From Naganishia liquefaciens (lineage: Eukaryota; Basidiomycota; Tremellomycetes; Filobasidiales; Filobasidiaceae), in contig BLZA01000009.1 of NCBI GenBank assembly GCA_013423385.1, forward strand, positions 558,001 to 622,000: a stretch of 64,000 bases of DNA. Direction: 5' to 3'. Below, piece after piece: positions 42,124 to 54,300 of this stretch. The notes beneath the pieces are model-generated. The model was given only the letters and a program-made list of their open reading frames with translations. It searched no databases and had not been told where the DNA came from. The translations under genes were made by a program, and so were the position numbers. Numbering within the stretch: position 1 is the stretch's first letter; the number at the start of each line of letters is the position of its first letter.

Positions 42124-45100
42124 ATGCTGATTTTAATTGGGATGCATGCTTGCCCTCTCATCCTACGTCAAGACTATCGGAGAGGCCATTCGATCATTAT
42201 GGGCAAGCAATCTACCCTGGGAAAGTTCTGGGGCAAGCCTGGCGCATTACAGGACCCGGTCAAGATGGACGAGGACAAGAAGGAAGCGGAAAAGAGCGGC
42301 GCGAAGGATGCTGCCTCAACTCGCGATAAGTCGGGAAAGACCACGGAGAACAAGGCTTCTACGCCGGCGGCTCAACATTCAGGTCCAAGTCCCTCCAGCA
42401 AGGGTAAGCTCGCATGGTAAGACTTCGGAAATGTGGCTTATGCCTAGATGCACAGGTGAATGCATAACTAATCAGAGCAAGATCGAAATCACGAAGAAGA
42501 AGCGCCGAGTCGTGGAGTCTGACGACGACGAGGAAGAGGTAGCAGCCAACAATGACGATGATGTCGATATGGAGAAGAAGCCGACGGATGGGTTCTCCGA
42601 CTCCTCTGAACGCTCTACGAGCACGAAACCCGCGAAGAAACGAGCAAAGCATGATTCGAACATCCAGAGCGAAGATTCCTCAACGGAAATCAAGCCAGAG
42701 GCAATCAGAGAGGAAATCAAGGAGATTGCAAAAGCTCAGCTAGATCAAATCAAGGAAGCGCCGCAGGATAGCAAGGAGCCGTCCGAGTCCAGGATCACAG
42801 CATCCTCTGTTCAAGCGGTTCCGAAAACCGAAGTCGCTAAAATCAAGCCACCCAAATGGGAGTCTCAAGTACCTGTAGGACATAACCCCTTTTCCATGGC
42901 AAAAGCCAAACCGACTTCAGCAAAATCCGGATCCGCAAAGCCTACAAACGGAGAAAAGCCGGCATCCGCTACAGTACAAAAGGGCAAGGGCAGGGGCAAG
43001 CGAGATCCTGATGATAGCGACGAAGATGACAAGGCTTCACCCAATGACACGAATTATTCGCCTGACGCAGGGGAAGATGACGATCACGACAGCGTGTCGG
43101 ATGCCGACATGGCTGGTGAAGGTGACGCCGAGGCAGAAGAGGAGGCTGACGAGGAAGAGGAGGAACAGACGTCCAAGGCCGCCGCTTCGAAACTGTGGGT
43201 GCAGTATCAAACGCTTGAAGAGTTGCTGTTGAACGAGACGATCTATCTTACAGCGCGGCTACTTTAGGAGCTACAGCGAGTACAGGCCTTACAGGGAAAT
43301 CTGAGTGGAAGAAGGGAGATCCGTGCGTCTAGGACTTGTTTGCAGAGATCTCGAGCTCACGGAGATAAATACCTCTGCAGTGTTCCGTATTCCGCTCTGA
43401 CGGATTGCTTCGAGGAGATAGATAAGACGACGAAACGACTACAGATTTCATCGCTCCTCACAAATTTCCTACTTAAAGTTGCAATGAATCCCGGAAAAGA
43501 CGGAGGTGACCTTCTTCGGGTTGTTTATCTGTGTATCAATCGAGTAAGCATGTTCATCCTCGATGTGAGAGAGGCATTGATACTGTATGCCTGTACAGCT
43601 CTGCCCCGATTATATGGGCGTTGAACTTGGTATCGGCGAATCGCTCATCGTCAAAGCCATCGCTCAGTCGACGGGTAGAAGTGTACCGCAAATCAAGGCC
43701 GAGTTGAAGACGGTCGGCGATTTGGGCGAGGTCGCACAAGTGAGTCTTACCATAGACCTTTACTGCGACAGATGCCAACTTTTTCTCGTCCAATGAAGCA
43801 ATCGAGAGGAAAGCAAAAGACTTTGTTTAAGGCAGCTGCCTTGACCGTGCCTTTCGTCTTCAAATGCCTGCTAGATATCGCAAAGGCTTCCGGAAACGCT
43901 GTGAGTAAAGTCAGGGCGACACATGGTTCCCGAAATTGAAAGGGTAATTGCTAGTCTCAAGCGAAGAAGGTCGGTATTATTCAGAAGCTGCTCACAGCCT
44001 GCACGGGCTCGGAAACCAAATTCATCGTCCGAAGTTTGGAGGGAAAGTTGCGGATCGGATTGGCCGAGAAGACTCTGGTTACTGCTCTGGCGCATGCTAT
44101 TGTCCTGAAAGAAGTCGGTAGGTACAGATGTGAGCTTCAAACCTGTTACCCGGTCTCATTATATCCTTAACTTTAGGCTCGAAGAAATTGCCGGAAGCCA
44201 ACTTGGCCGAGAAGCTTGCGAAAGGGGCAGAAGCCGTTAAAGCGGTGTACAGGTTTGTCGACTATTGCTTTACGTATGTGGAACGGCGAACTGATACTGT
44301 ACGTAGCGAGTTGCCAAACTACGACTTGATCATTCCTGCACTATTGAAAGGCGGTATCGCCGGCTTGCAGGAAGCGTGCAAGCTAACTCCAGGTGGGTAG
44401 CTAAGGTGCTAGACAGCGTTTATCTCATATCGCGCGTATCATTCAGGTGTGCCGCTGAAACCCATGTTGGCTAAGCCTACAAAGGCAATTGGAGAAGTGC
44501 TTGATAGATTTGAGGGCAAGGAATTCACGTGTGAATACAAGTATGATGGCGAGCGAGCGCAGGTAAGCGGAACAGTCACATCGAGTAGACCATTAGTGCG
44601 ACGCCGATCGCCATCTTCTCTCATTACAGATACACATGCTCGAAGATGGTCAGATCGTGGTCTTCAGTCGAAATTCCGAAAACATGAGTGCGAAATATCC
44701 GGATCTGGTCGAATCCATACCTAAGGTGAGACGGGTATTCAAGCGAAGTCGCAGCGCGACCTCATGCCATGCTTCATCAGTGCGTCAACAGAGATGTGAA
44801 AACTTTCGTTATCGACACCGAGGCTGTAGCATACGATATCAAAGAAAAGAAACTCTTGCCATTCCAGCAGCTGACAACGCGAAAGCGAAAAGATGTGAGA
44901 ACGGAAGACATCACAGTCAGAGTGCATATTTTCGCATTCGATCTGCTCTACTTGAATGGCGAGGTAAGGCTTGAACCAACGAGTTGCGTGCGCATCAGCT
45001 CAAACTTTCTGCTCTTTGAAGTCCCTTCTCCAAAAACAGCTTGTTGAAAGGCGGAAACTTCTGCAAGAGCATTTCCACCCCGTCGAAGGCGAATTTGCAT

Positions 45101-45926
45101 TCGCTCAGAGTTCTGATGGATCCAGCAGCGAGCAAATTGCCGAGTTCCTCGACGAGAGTATCAAGGATGGGTGCGAAGGTCTTATGGTGAAGCGTCTCAC
45201 GTCTGAGTCGACTTACGAGCCCAGTCGACGATCCATCAATTGGCTCAAGGTGCGTTCTTCGAAAACGTCATAACGTATCTGGCTCATTCTCCCGTCAACG
45301 TTAAGCTCAAGAAAGACTATCTTGCCGGTGTCGGAGACTCGTGTGACCTGGTCGTTGTCGGTGGCTATTATGGCAAGGGCAAGCGGACCAACACATACGG
45401 AGCTTTCTTGTTGGCGTGCTACGACCCAGACGCCGAGCAATTCCAGACAGCTTGCAAAATTGGAACGGGATTTTCTGATCAAATGTTAATGGATTTGCAC
45501 AGCCTGCTCTCTCCTCTGGAACTTAGCGGAAAGCGAAGCGATGTTCAAGCGGACATGTCGAAACCGCCAGACGTATGGTTTGAGCCTAAGGTCGTATTCG
45601 AAGTCTTGACCGCAGACTTGACCCTGAGTCCTATCTACATGGCCGCACAGGGTCTGGTGAGTCTGTCGGCAGTGGTATGCAGATATGAAGACTCAATTCA
45701 TCATGGCAGGTCGACGAGCGAGGTATCTCGCTGCGTTTCCCACGATTTATCAGGATTCGAGACGACAAAGATGCCGATGATGCTACCACCGGAGAACAGG
45801 TCAGTAAATTGAAAGGATACGCGATTTAGAAAGGCTGACACGGCGCACCAGATCGCCGAGTTCTACGAAGCACAAGCATTGGCTTCCAAGGGAACCCGTG
45901 GCGAAGGCGGAGGCGACGACTATTAG
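42124..45926 (+). CDS. CDC9: DNA ligase I, ATP-dependent
   Basis: Seals nicks between Okazaki fragments and in repair. The nuclear start at 42199 gives [13 protein letters not shown], where QSTLGKFW fits a PIP box for PCNA binding as in other ligase I proteins. An in-frame ATG at 42124 adds 25 residues. A Lys/Glu/Asp-rich N-terminus precedes the DNA-binding domain ([20 protein letters not shown], then the [12 protein letters not shown] block). The catalytic core has the adenylated Lys in [10 protein letters not shown] (codon 44539-44541), [23 protein letters not shown], and EGLMVKRL. The OB-fold portion includes [21 protein letters not shown], and [10 protein letters not shown], ending GGDDY at 45926. 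About twelve introns are present; the second-exon splice near 42403-42470 has two possible choices. Confidence 0.95.
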
Positions 45927-46092
45927 ATGTCACCGTTGGGGCTGATCTAGCAAGCACATTCACCAGTTGTATACAGCAAGATAGCATAAATCATCAACGT
46001 ATGATTCACAATCATTATAGACATGTACAACTTTGAAACCGGCTCTCTAGATACTGGCATTGCCCATGAGCTGGGCTTTCCGATAGAATCGC

Positions 46093-48611
46093 TTAGACTT
46101 CCACTGCTTGGCTTGCCCTCACAACTGCGATACCGTCAAAGAGCTTCGGCTTGGCCTGGACGGCTATGTCGCCGTAACTTTCAGCTTGGTCCAATTTGAC
46201 ACAATCCCGTGTACCGAGGACGAGCAGTTCGAAGAAGAAAGAAGCAGCAGCTCGCTTGGAGGCCTGAGACATTGGATCAGCTTGGTCTCGTACTCCGTCA
46301 ATAGCGTCGGCACCTACTTTCTTTGATTTCTCCCGGAAGCTGATGGTTTTGTCTTCGTCTACTTGGTTGTTGGCGCTGCTGAACTCGTTCCGCAGGAAGC
46401 CAACGGCCTTGACAGTGTTCTGGCTGAAGCCCCGCTCCCGAGCATCTGCCTGGCTAGCTTCGTCCTCCACAATGTATTGGGACGCCGCTGTCTGACCTTG
46501 GCTCTGCGATTCCGCGTTGGTGCCATCTGATCGGCTTCGAATATCGAAGAAACCGATTGGACACTCATCGGGCGATTCCATGGCAGAGGGCGCACGCGAA
46601 GAGGCTCGAATAGATTGAACTTCACTCATAGCTCGCTGTGACATAGTAAGTGGAGGGGAGCTGTCGCGGACGAAAGACGCTTCGCCTTTTGCGGGAGATC
46701 TTCCCGGGCCCATTTGCTGTTCCTGTTCCTGGATCTCGGGCTGATTGGCATAGTCGTCAATCGTGCCCTCCGTCGGTTGAAATTTCTCGCGCAGTCGCTC
46801 ACTCAGACCTTGTTGCTGTCGTCGTACGACTTCAACTTCATCGTCGTCCTCTTCCATCTCGGGCTCCTGCTCAAACTCTCCCGCGCTTGTTCTGGCTCGT
46901 TTGCTTGGTGGGGACTCGTGATCGTCTCGGCGTCGTCGAAGGATGTTTGTGGGAATCAAGAATAGCTCAGCAAGTTCCGGAGCCATGGAGATACCAGCCG
47001 GAGTGGCCATAAAGAAAGTATGGTTTCCCTTCTGTACGATCGGGTTGTAAAACGCAGCAGGGTCTTCCTGGATACGTTCCAGCGCAATCTCGGCCTCATT
47101 TGCAGGGATGTAGTTTTCCTGCAAGAGCTGAAAGTCAGAAACGTTTGTACTCCAATCCGTATTTGAGGCATACCTTGCCGAGAATCGAGCTGATGTCCCG
47201 TCTAGCCGCGCCTCGCACTTCGTCCTCGTCGAGCTCGATCTCATCATCAAAAGTCGCGATTCTGACCTTCTTCTTTGATGCCGTCTTCTTTGCGGCATTC
47301 GCACTTGCCGCCTTCTCCCTCGCATCGGCGAGATTGGCGATCCTGTTTGCAGTGCGAGGAGTGATATCCGCCATGATCTCAGGAGGAGGCGACAGAGCTG
47401 TCGCTAGCATTGCCGACGGAAATGTCAGTCCGACACGCGGGGACCAAACGCGATGATGCTTACACTCTCTCCGGCTACGGGCTTCCTTTTCTGCTCTTTC
47501 CTCCGCAAGTTCCTCGGCCGTAGGCGTGGCCACTCCTTCCGGCGCATCCTGGCCCGTCATCTCCGTCTGATTGGCTACAGCTTGTTCCGGCTGATCGACA
47601 TCCATTAGGGCATCATCGTTCTCCAGTGGCGGGAGATCAAAACCTTCGCCGATATCCAAACCGAGATCTCCGGGCGGTTCCAGTTCGATGTCAAGATCAC
47701 CTCTTCTCGCTGCTAATCGCTCCCCTCCGGCACCGAGAACGGATTCACGAACGGAAACCGAACCGCTTCTTGCTGTGCGATCCGACGAGAGACTCGAGGA
47801 CCGACGGAATTGCGCGGACCTGAGGCTCGGTGCGAGACTGGGCGCTCGCTCGACTCCTGCTTCTCGTCCGAGTTCCACTTCCATGGACATGTCGAAATTG
47901 CCTTCAAGGTCGAAACCGAGATCTATTCCGCCTTCGAACGGCTCTTGAGTACCTGCACGTCCCCTCTGCGTTCCGTATTCCGATTCCCGGGAAACCGAGC
48001 TAGACCTCGCTGATGCAGCGTAATGTGCGCGCGGAAGAGTGATGTCTGCTTCATTGGCCAGATGCAAACCCAGCGGCTGGAAGTTCTTGGCAATCTCGTT
48101 CCAGTTCATGTTCATGTCAAAGTCGTTCATCATAATATCGTACTCGTTTCGACGCTCAGTGAGGGTAATGGCGTTCTTGTTGGCGATAAGCTGCTCTGCC
48201 GGCAGATCAACCTGTCCCGGTCGGAATGCCTGATGGCGCGAAACAAGTCTTAGCAATGACACTTGGTCTTTGGAAAAAGACGCACCATGGTTATCTTATC
48301 CCTAACATCCTTGCAATCGTCGAACAGGTACTGTGTCTTTCTCGAATAAATCCGGACGACGCCCAGCATGAGCTGTCCAGACATCCTCAACGCTGTAGGC
48401 TCTGCGTTTTCTTTGAGGATATCCTCTGCGTTGTCGAGGGCGCGTGATCAGTATTGCTTGCAGCCAAACTTTCCGCGCGAGACTCACGAACTGAATCTTC
48501 CACACTGATCTTCAGGGCTTGCTGCTTGCTAAGTTTTCGCTCGTAATGCGCTGCGATCCAGACCTGCGAAAGGACATTGTCCTTCGACAGGATGAGTTCG
48601 GTTAACAACAT
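46093..48611 (-). CDS. RAD21: Cohesin kleisin subunit Rad21/Scc1
   Basis: Closes the Smc1-Smc3 ring for sister-chromatid cohesion. The start at 48611 gives the typical N-terminus MLLTELILSKDNVLSQVWIA, then AHYERKLSKQQAL. After the first splice, ILKENAEPTALRMSGQLMLG and RIYSRKTQYLFDDCKDVRDKI complete the Smc3-binding helical domain. The middle is long, acidic and low-complexity, as expected for the separase-cleaved linker. The C-terminal winged helix, which binds Smc1, reads FFELLVLGTRDCVKLDQAE and SYGDIAVQAKPKLFDGI near the stop at 46093. The N-terminal wording favours mitotic Rad21 over meiotic Rec8. It is convergent with DNA ligase I, with 166 bp between stops. Confidence 0.92.
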
Positions 48612-49409
48612 GTCGACTTGTTGCGAACGGGTTTCGACGCCTCGGAGGGCAGTCGTGTCAATGGGATCGTAGTTGAAGCCTGATTCTGCTAAGCAGACTG
48701 CCAGGTATTAGAACGCTGTAGCGTACGTTAGACTCGAGGTTTAGAGTGAACGGATATACCGAGGTATCGGCGATGAGAGAGGGGAACAGGAGGCTCTATA
48801 GCGATGCCGTTCGCGGAAAACACTCGCGATTAGCCATCTGGTGGCTTCACGCGTCTGGAATCATCTCATGTGCGCGTCACGCCCGGAAAGGGGAAACAAG
48901 GACGATGTCATTTCGCCTTTTGGGCTTGGAGTTCTCCTCCTTTGCGAGGCGCGAGGTCGTCTTGTTGATCGCCGAATCCAACGCGATGTTATGCAGAGTT
49001 GCAGCACAGTGTAGTCATTCGAAATGTCTGTGTGAAGCATGCCGCATCTGGAATCGCGCAAATGACGAGAGAACGGCGCAAGGAAAGAATGAGTCAAGGA
49101 GAGGGACGAGCCACAATGCTTTCCGACCGAATCCGCAAACGACTTGGCGGACTCCCCAAATCACCTGTGCTATCGATTCGTATGCTCATGGTGAGCTCTT
49201 CAGCGATATGATACAACTTGTAGAGTGCTCCATCCATTGGGATAATTGACACGAAGTGTCCTTTGAGGTGTGAACCCGATTTCTAGAGCCCACAAGGCAT
49301 ACCAAGCTATCCAACAACAGACCGGACGCTAAATGATATAAGAGAAATCGAATAAAATATAGTGAGCTTAGAGCCTGACGTCAGGTATGAGGGCTGCAAC
49401 TGTCCATAA
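48612..49409. other. Intergenic, 798 bp
   Basis: Upstream region of RAD21 and 3' flank of the HSF-type factor gene, both on the minus strand. An ACGCGT hexamer (MCB-type, used by G1/S factors in yeasts) lies at 48849-48854, about 240 bp before the RAD21 ATG. The hexamer also occurs by chance elsewhere in the window, so this is only suggestive. Confidence 0.4.
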
Positions 49410-51362
49410 TCAATACGGCCGTCGGTCGTGTCGAGTATACGATTCGGTCGTTCTCGAGGGCAAGGACGACGTGGAGCGTTGGGAATTGCTATGAGGGTTG
49501 AGATCTGGCGCCGGCAAATAAGCGCTGGCCTGATAAGGTTGAGGTGGTGGTCCCGGTCTGCCTAGATATCTGAGAGATATGTGACCGATGTTGAGCTTAT
49601 AGATTTTCGAATTGAAAAAGACGAACACTTACTGTGACCCCGGCATCCAGCCTGGCGGAGGTCCGCTACCCGGTGGAGCAGGCGGCGACGAAACATAGTT
49701 CCCCGATAAGCCATACGTTTCGCCCGTAGTGCTGTATCGCGGAATCATGACCGGTTGCCCGGCCTGCAACAGAGGATCCGGCGGATACGACACAGCCTGG
49801 TAAGCCGAAGGATAGATAAAGGATGTTGAAGTCGTGGACGTGGGTAAGCCCGGAGGGCGCGCAATTTGCGAAGACGCAAGATCCCGTTGCACAGTACTGC
49901 TTGTTTTGACAGAACGCCTCTTAATGCGTTGAACACAGCTCGGATCGCCTCGACGGAATATTGAATGCCGAAATTCCCATGCGACGGGTTGGTCCGCGGG
50001 TTGCGACAGGGTCTGGAAGACATCATTGACTTGCTTGTTAAAGCCATACATATTCAATTGTCGCACGAAGCTGTGCCAGTTCGCGTGCTTGAAGTACTTG
50101 CTGAGGAAAAGTCTGGAAACTCGCGTTCGTCAGCCACAATCGACACCCTCGGCGACTGACACACCTTGCGAATTCGTTCGGATCCGAACAGACAAAGCCC
50201 TGACCGTCTGCGGACCATTTAAGCAATCCGGATGCGACTATTTCTGGATCCTCCAGCATATTGTATAGCTTGCTAACGAAAAGAGCTTGGCTTTTCGCCA
50301 CAATCGGTGCATTATTACCCGTCGATGTAGAACCGGCGGCTTTGGTGGTGGAGGATCCGCCACTAGCATAAGGGCCTTCTGCGCGGACGAGAGATGTCCC
50401 TGCTTCGGGACTCGTGAACTGCGGGGTCGATTGTTGATATGGACTAGGCGTCAACGCAGGAGGCAAAGACCGTTCATCATAAGGTGGATACGACCGTGAA
50501 TAGTATGTTGAAGGGTTGTCAACCGGCGTACGCGCTATTGGCGCGTATCGACCCAATCCGGAAGGTCCGGCAGAAGCTATGGGACTAATAGGAGCCGCTA
50601 CGCCGTATGTGTGTGACCAATGCCGTGTTTCTTGGTCGATGAGTGGTGTATGGGGCGCTTCCGGCACGCCTATATTTGCCGGCGGACCAAGCGCTGTCGA
50701 TGAGGCCGGAAACACACCGCCGGAAGGTTGCGAAATCGCCTGGTAGCTGGAATAACCACCACTGCCCTGCTGTACACCGCGCGCGTAGTATGGTCCTCCC
50801 GGAGACGCTCCTGTGCCTCCCGATAGTCTTGATTGATAAACGCCAGAAATTTCTGCGGGAGCCTGCGAAAAAGTTCCATCGGGATGACTCGCTCCAGGTG
50901 GAAGTGGGTGTTGATTGTATGCATCGCGCAAAGGCGGAGCAGAGGCTGGCGTACCGTACGCCGGCGGGGCGTATTGGGGATAGGTTGAATGGGCTTGATA
51001 ACCATAAGAGTGACCATTGGAATAGCCTTGCGGGGGTCCTCTCTCGGAATCGTTCGCGCCGTCATAGCCTCCTAACGTTGGCGAAGTCGTGGAAGGACCT
51101 CCCGCCGCGTAATTGAGGCGCATCTTTTTCCGAACGTGATCTTCTTGTGAGCCATGAGCCGGTGATAGAGAGCGTCTGTCACTCGATATCGAAGGATATG
51201 GTGGAGCAGTCTGCACCACGCTTCGTACTGGATAACACGCGGTCAGAACATTTGGCAATGCTCTGCAGACCTAAACTCACAATCCTCATCGACGCCATAT
51301 TTCAGATCGGGTATGCCATCTCGACTGTGGGGCGAAGCGCCGCCCTCTGCATTCCTCGACAT
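49410..51362 (-). CDS. HSF-type DNA-binding transcription factor
   Basis: Nuclear factor with a heat-shock-factor winged-helix domain. The start at 51362 gives MSRNAEGGASPHSRDGIPD, joined by a 5' intron to RSVVQTAPPYPSISSD. About 300 residues rich in Pro, Ser, Gly, Tyr and Gln follow and are probably disordered. The HSF domain runs from about 50,310 down to 49,915: ALFVSKLYNMLEDPEIVASG, LLKWSADGQGFVC, then after a splice KYFKHANWHSFVRQLNMYGF, and WEFRHSIFRRGDPSCVQRIK. A Pro-rich C-terminus ends RRPY at 49410. The DNA-binding domain is central to C-terminal, whereas Hsf1 and Skn7 carry it near the N-terminus, and no response-regulator domain is present. It is therefore neither a plain Hsf1 nor Skn7, and could be an Sfl1-like or lineage-specific factor. 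Confidence 0.88.
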
Positions 51363-54300
51363 GGTCCCGCTGTTGACAGTGTGATAGCAGTACGAAGTGT
51401 TGAGAGAGACGAGAAGGCATCGAGTATGAAAGCAGTAAGGTGTCATAGATCAATACGATATCCTTGATATGGGGAGAAAAGGAATGGGAGGCAGGGAATT
51501 GACTTACGTCTTGAAAACAGTTGCCAAGTTCTGGAAGCATGCGAGATCAGGCGAAGCAGCGAATCGGCGCACACCTTGCCGGGAACAGCAAAGGCTTATG
51601 TAGAACAGGTACAGACGACTCTCCTCACCGGGATGTCTTGATAGGGGTCGAGAGGGCGGATCCGAATAGATGGACGAAGTGAAGCCGGTATCTTTTGATG
51701 ATGAGGTATTTGTGGTGCGTATTGCCGATCAATCCTCGCAGGCGGGATACGAGGGATCAGATGATGATTGATGGACTTCACAATTCGGGCAATGTGAATG
51801 TCGATCAAAAATCAACGGACGATCCGCAGGCTCTGATGGATCTCGTTGCACTGTCAAATGGCCCCTGTGATACTGTCCAGGAATTGCACCGCTTGATCTA
51901 CTGCTTTGTAAGGCTTGAGAGTTCGGAAATGAGGTCGCAGAGGACTCGGCAGCGAGGGATGTCACGGATGAAGCAATTTCGCTCTGTCTTCGATCACGAC
52001 GCCAGATGTAGCCAGGTGTATGGTTGGAGAGCTGATCGAGCCGGGACCGGCGTTTCGGCAGGGCTTGTTGAGGAATACGATGTCGGTCGAACGTAACCTT
52101 CGATGGGCCTCTGGTGCTTGTGTCGGAAAAGGCGCAATGCAGGCAACGTCGGTTGTTGTAGGGCGTGGAGCAAATCCTTGAGACGAGGGGTCTTGCTTCA
52201 AGTGGAGCAATGAAATTCCGGTGGTAATCATGCGCCAGAATAGCTGGCAGAACAACAGCTGAACAACAGCTTCAGCAATCCTGCCCGAACCTCGACAGCG
52301 AGTCCGCAAGCCCCGTGACGCTCACTTCCCGGCTCCTAGCGAGAGAGATAAAAGAAAGAGAAAACGAGCAGATCTGGCTGAAACCACCGCGTGTCTGCAG
52401 ATCACCGCCACGCAAGAATTCGGATTCTAGATTATAGATCCACACCTGCGGATGTATTGACGGCGTTGGCCATAAAGCGATATTGACGTTTCAGCCCAGG
52501 TGACCTCTGAGTCAACGACCTCTCTCGGTTGTTTCGCTGAGGATGACGATACTGTTCGACATGCACCCAGATTCGCAAAAGCCTATTGAAACCGGGTGAG
52601 GCTAGCTGTCAGGCCGCGGGATCGGTAGACAGCTCGGTAGACCGGGGAAACAGGGTTGTCTCGTTCGCGTTCAGCACTCAGGCGCAGGCAAGAGGCAGGC
52701 GAAGACGTCTGCAACCTCGTCTGCAGCTGCCGGCAGTTCCAGAGGCTCCTTAATTGGGATACGGTCAATTGCTGAGACAGGGTGAAACCCGAAGGCATAC
52801 AGAAGGCTCTTGCGAATCAGCTTGCGAATCGTCGGTCGTGGCTTTGGTCGAGGCTTTGTTGAAGACGAATCGAAGAAGCGACATGCACAACCGGCAGGAG
52901 GAATTGACGCGGTTCAGGAGCAGCGGTTGGAAAGCTGATTGAAGCGAAACATGGAGGAAAGCCGAGCTGATCGCTGAAACAGCGAATCATCATTTTTTTT
53001 GATTCTGATTGAATCCTTCTACTTGTTCCCCTCGACTCCCGCCGTGTTCTTCGACAAGCTTCTGCTGCTTCTGCAACTGTCGCTCACGGCTTTCCGCTGG
53101 ACGCGGGCTAGGCCGCCAAGTGCGTCATGGACGGCGGGGGATCAGCCGCGAGCCGCGACTGCGCCTGCTGCGCTCAGTTCTCAGGCTGCGGCTCTCGCTC
53201 AGCGCAGATGGCTCATTCTACCCGAGCGAAAAATAAGCTCAACCTGGACTCAAAAACGCCGTTTTGAAGGTTGTACAAGACTACAGCTGAAAATAATCCA
53301 GCGAGCTCAGGATCCACGATCTCAAGACCGGCTGAAGAGGTGAAGTGAAATTCGTAGCGGTGACTACGTGTTCAGGGGGCCGCGGTACGCTCGTGGCCCA
53401 ATGGTACCGCTGAAAAACCCGCTCAACCAGCTGGCTCAATCTTTGCTTAACCTAAGCTTTCAGAATCGCACAGCTTTCCGACCTTCTTTCCCTTGAGCAG
53501 TGGATCCGGTGGTTACCACGACAACCTTTCTAGGTTGAAAGCTGGTGTACATCGATCTCGTATATCAACGTTGGACGTTCCGAATGTCAGAATGATGAGT
53601 TGTCGAGACTACCAATTGTCAGAACGAGCCTCGATCACCTCTTTCGTGCGTCATGTTCAAGATACTTATTTAATATGATGAAACCAAACCTTGCTGGCTT
53701 AATCGATCCATGGCTGCTTTTATGAGCTCTTCCCTGACTGGAAGATTGCTGTAATAAGGTGATTATGAACGGCCAACCGGACGTACAGGACACTGATAGC
53801 GTTGGCGGGAGAGGGGTCCTCACGAAGGGCATAAAGGGCTCAAAATGCGAGGCCATAGAGTTTTGAGGGTCCTCGTTCTGAAACTGATACAGTCGATCAA
53901 ACAGCCGGAATGTACCCGTGAAAAAACTCTGCACGTATTAGTTCTCCAAGCTCTTCTGAGGCTTTCAGCAGCTGTTCATAAGTACACCGTGCGCGACAGC
54001 TTACTCGACTCATGCACGCCATGCCTTTTGGGAACGGGAAAGCTGTGGGAGGCTCAGTTGAATTACCGGGCCCTCAACAAACCTTGCCCCAGCGCGCCAA
54101 GCATGCACCCAACCTGTACCGATTCATGTTCATGCCTTCATGGTTCTGTCGCTCTGTTCAGCTGCTTTTCCCCTTAGCATCCATCATAAATCACCTATCA
54201 TCGCATCCCAGGACGTTGGTAGACTCAATCAACAAAGCTAACATGACGTAGCGCGTAGTCACATCTGTGGTCACCAAGGCCTTCGAGTACTCCGCGTCGG

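Noticed and set aside
42137-42420. Alternative frame at the 5' end of the ligase gene, rich in Arg
   Set aside because: It starts with GTG, lacks the PIP box and acidic N-terminus, and would run through the first intron.
42199-48611. Functional replication/cohesion gene cluster (DNA ligase I next to Rad21)
   Set aside because: The two genes are convergent neighbours with unrelated genes around them. Adjacency alone does not show co-regulation.
48849-48854. MCB-type ACGCGT site as proof of G1/S control of RAD21
   Set aside because: A single hexamer that also occurs in coding sequence elsewhere in the window. Too weak to claim as regulation.
53382-53410. tRNA-like element: A-box-like TGGCCCAATGG inside a GCGGTAC...GTACCGC hairpin
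   Set aside because: The A box fits, but the downstream GGCTCAATCTT differs from the B box at several positions, the spacing is short, and no cloverleaf forms. Kept only as a 7-bp hairpin.
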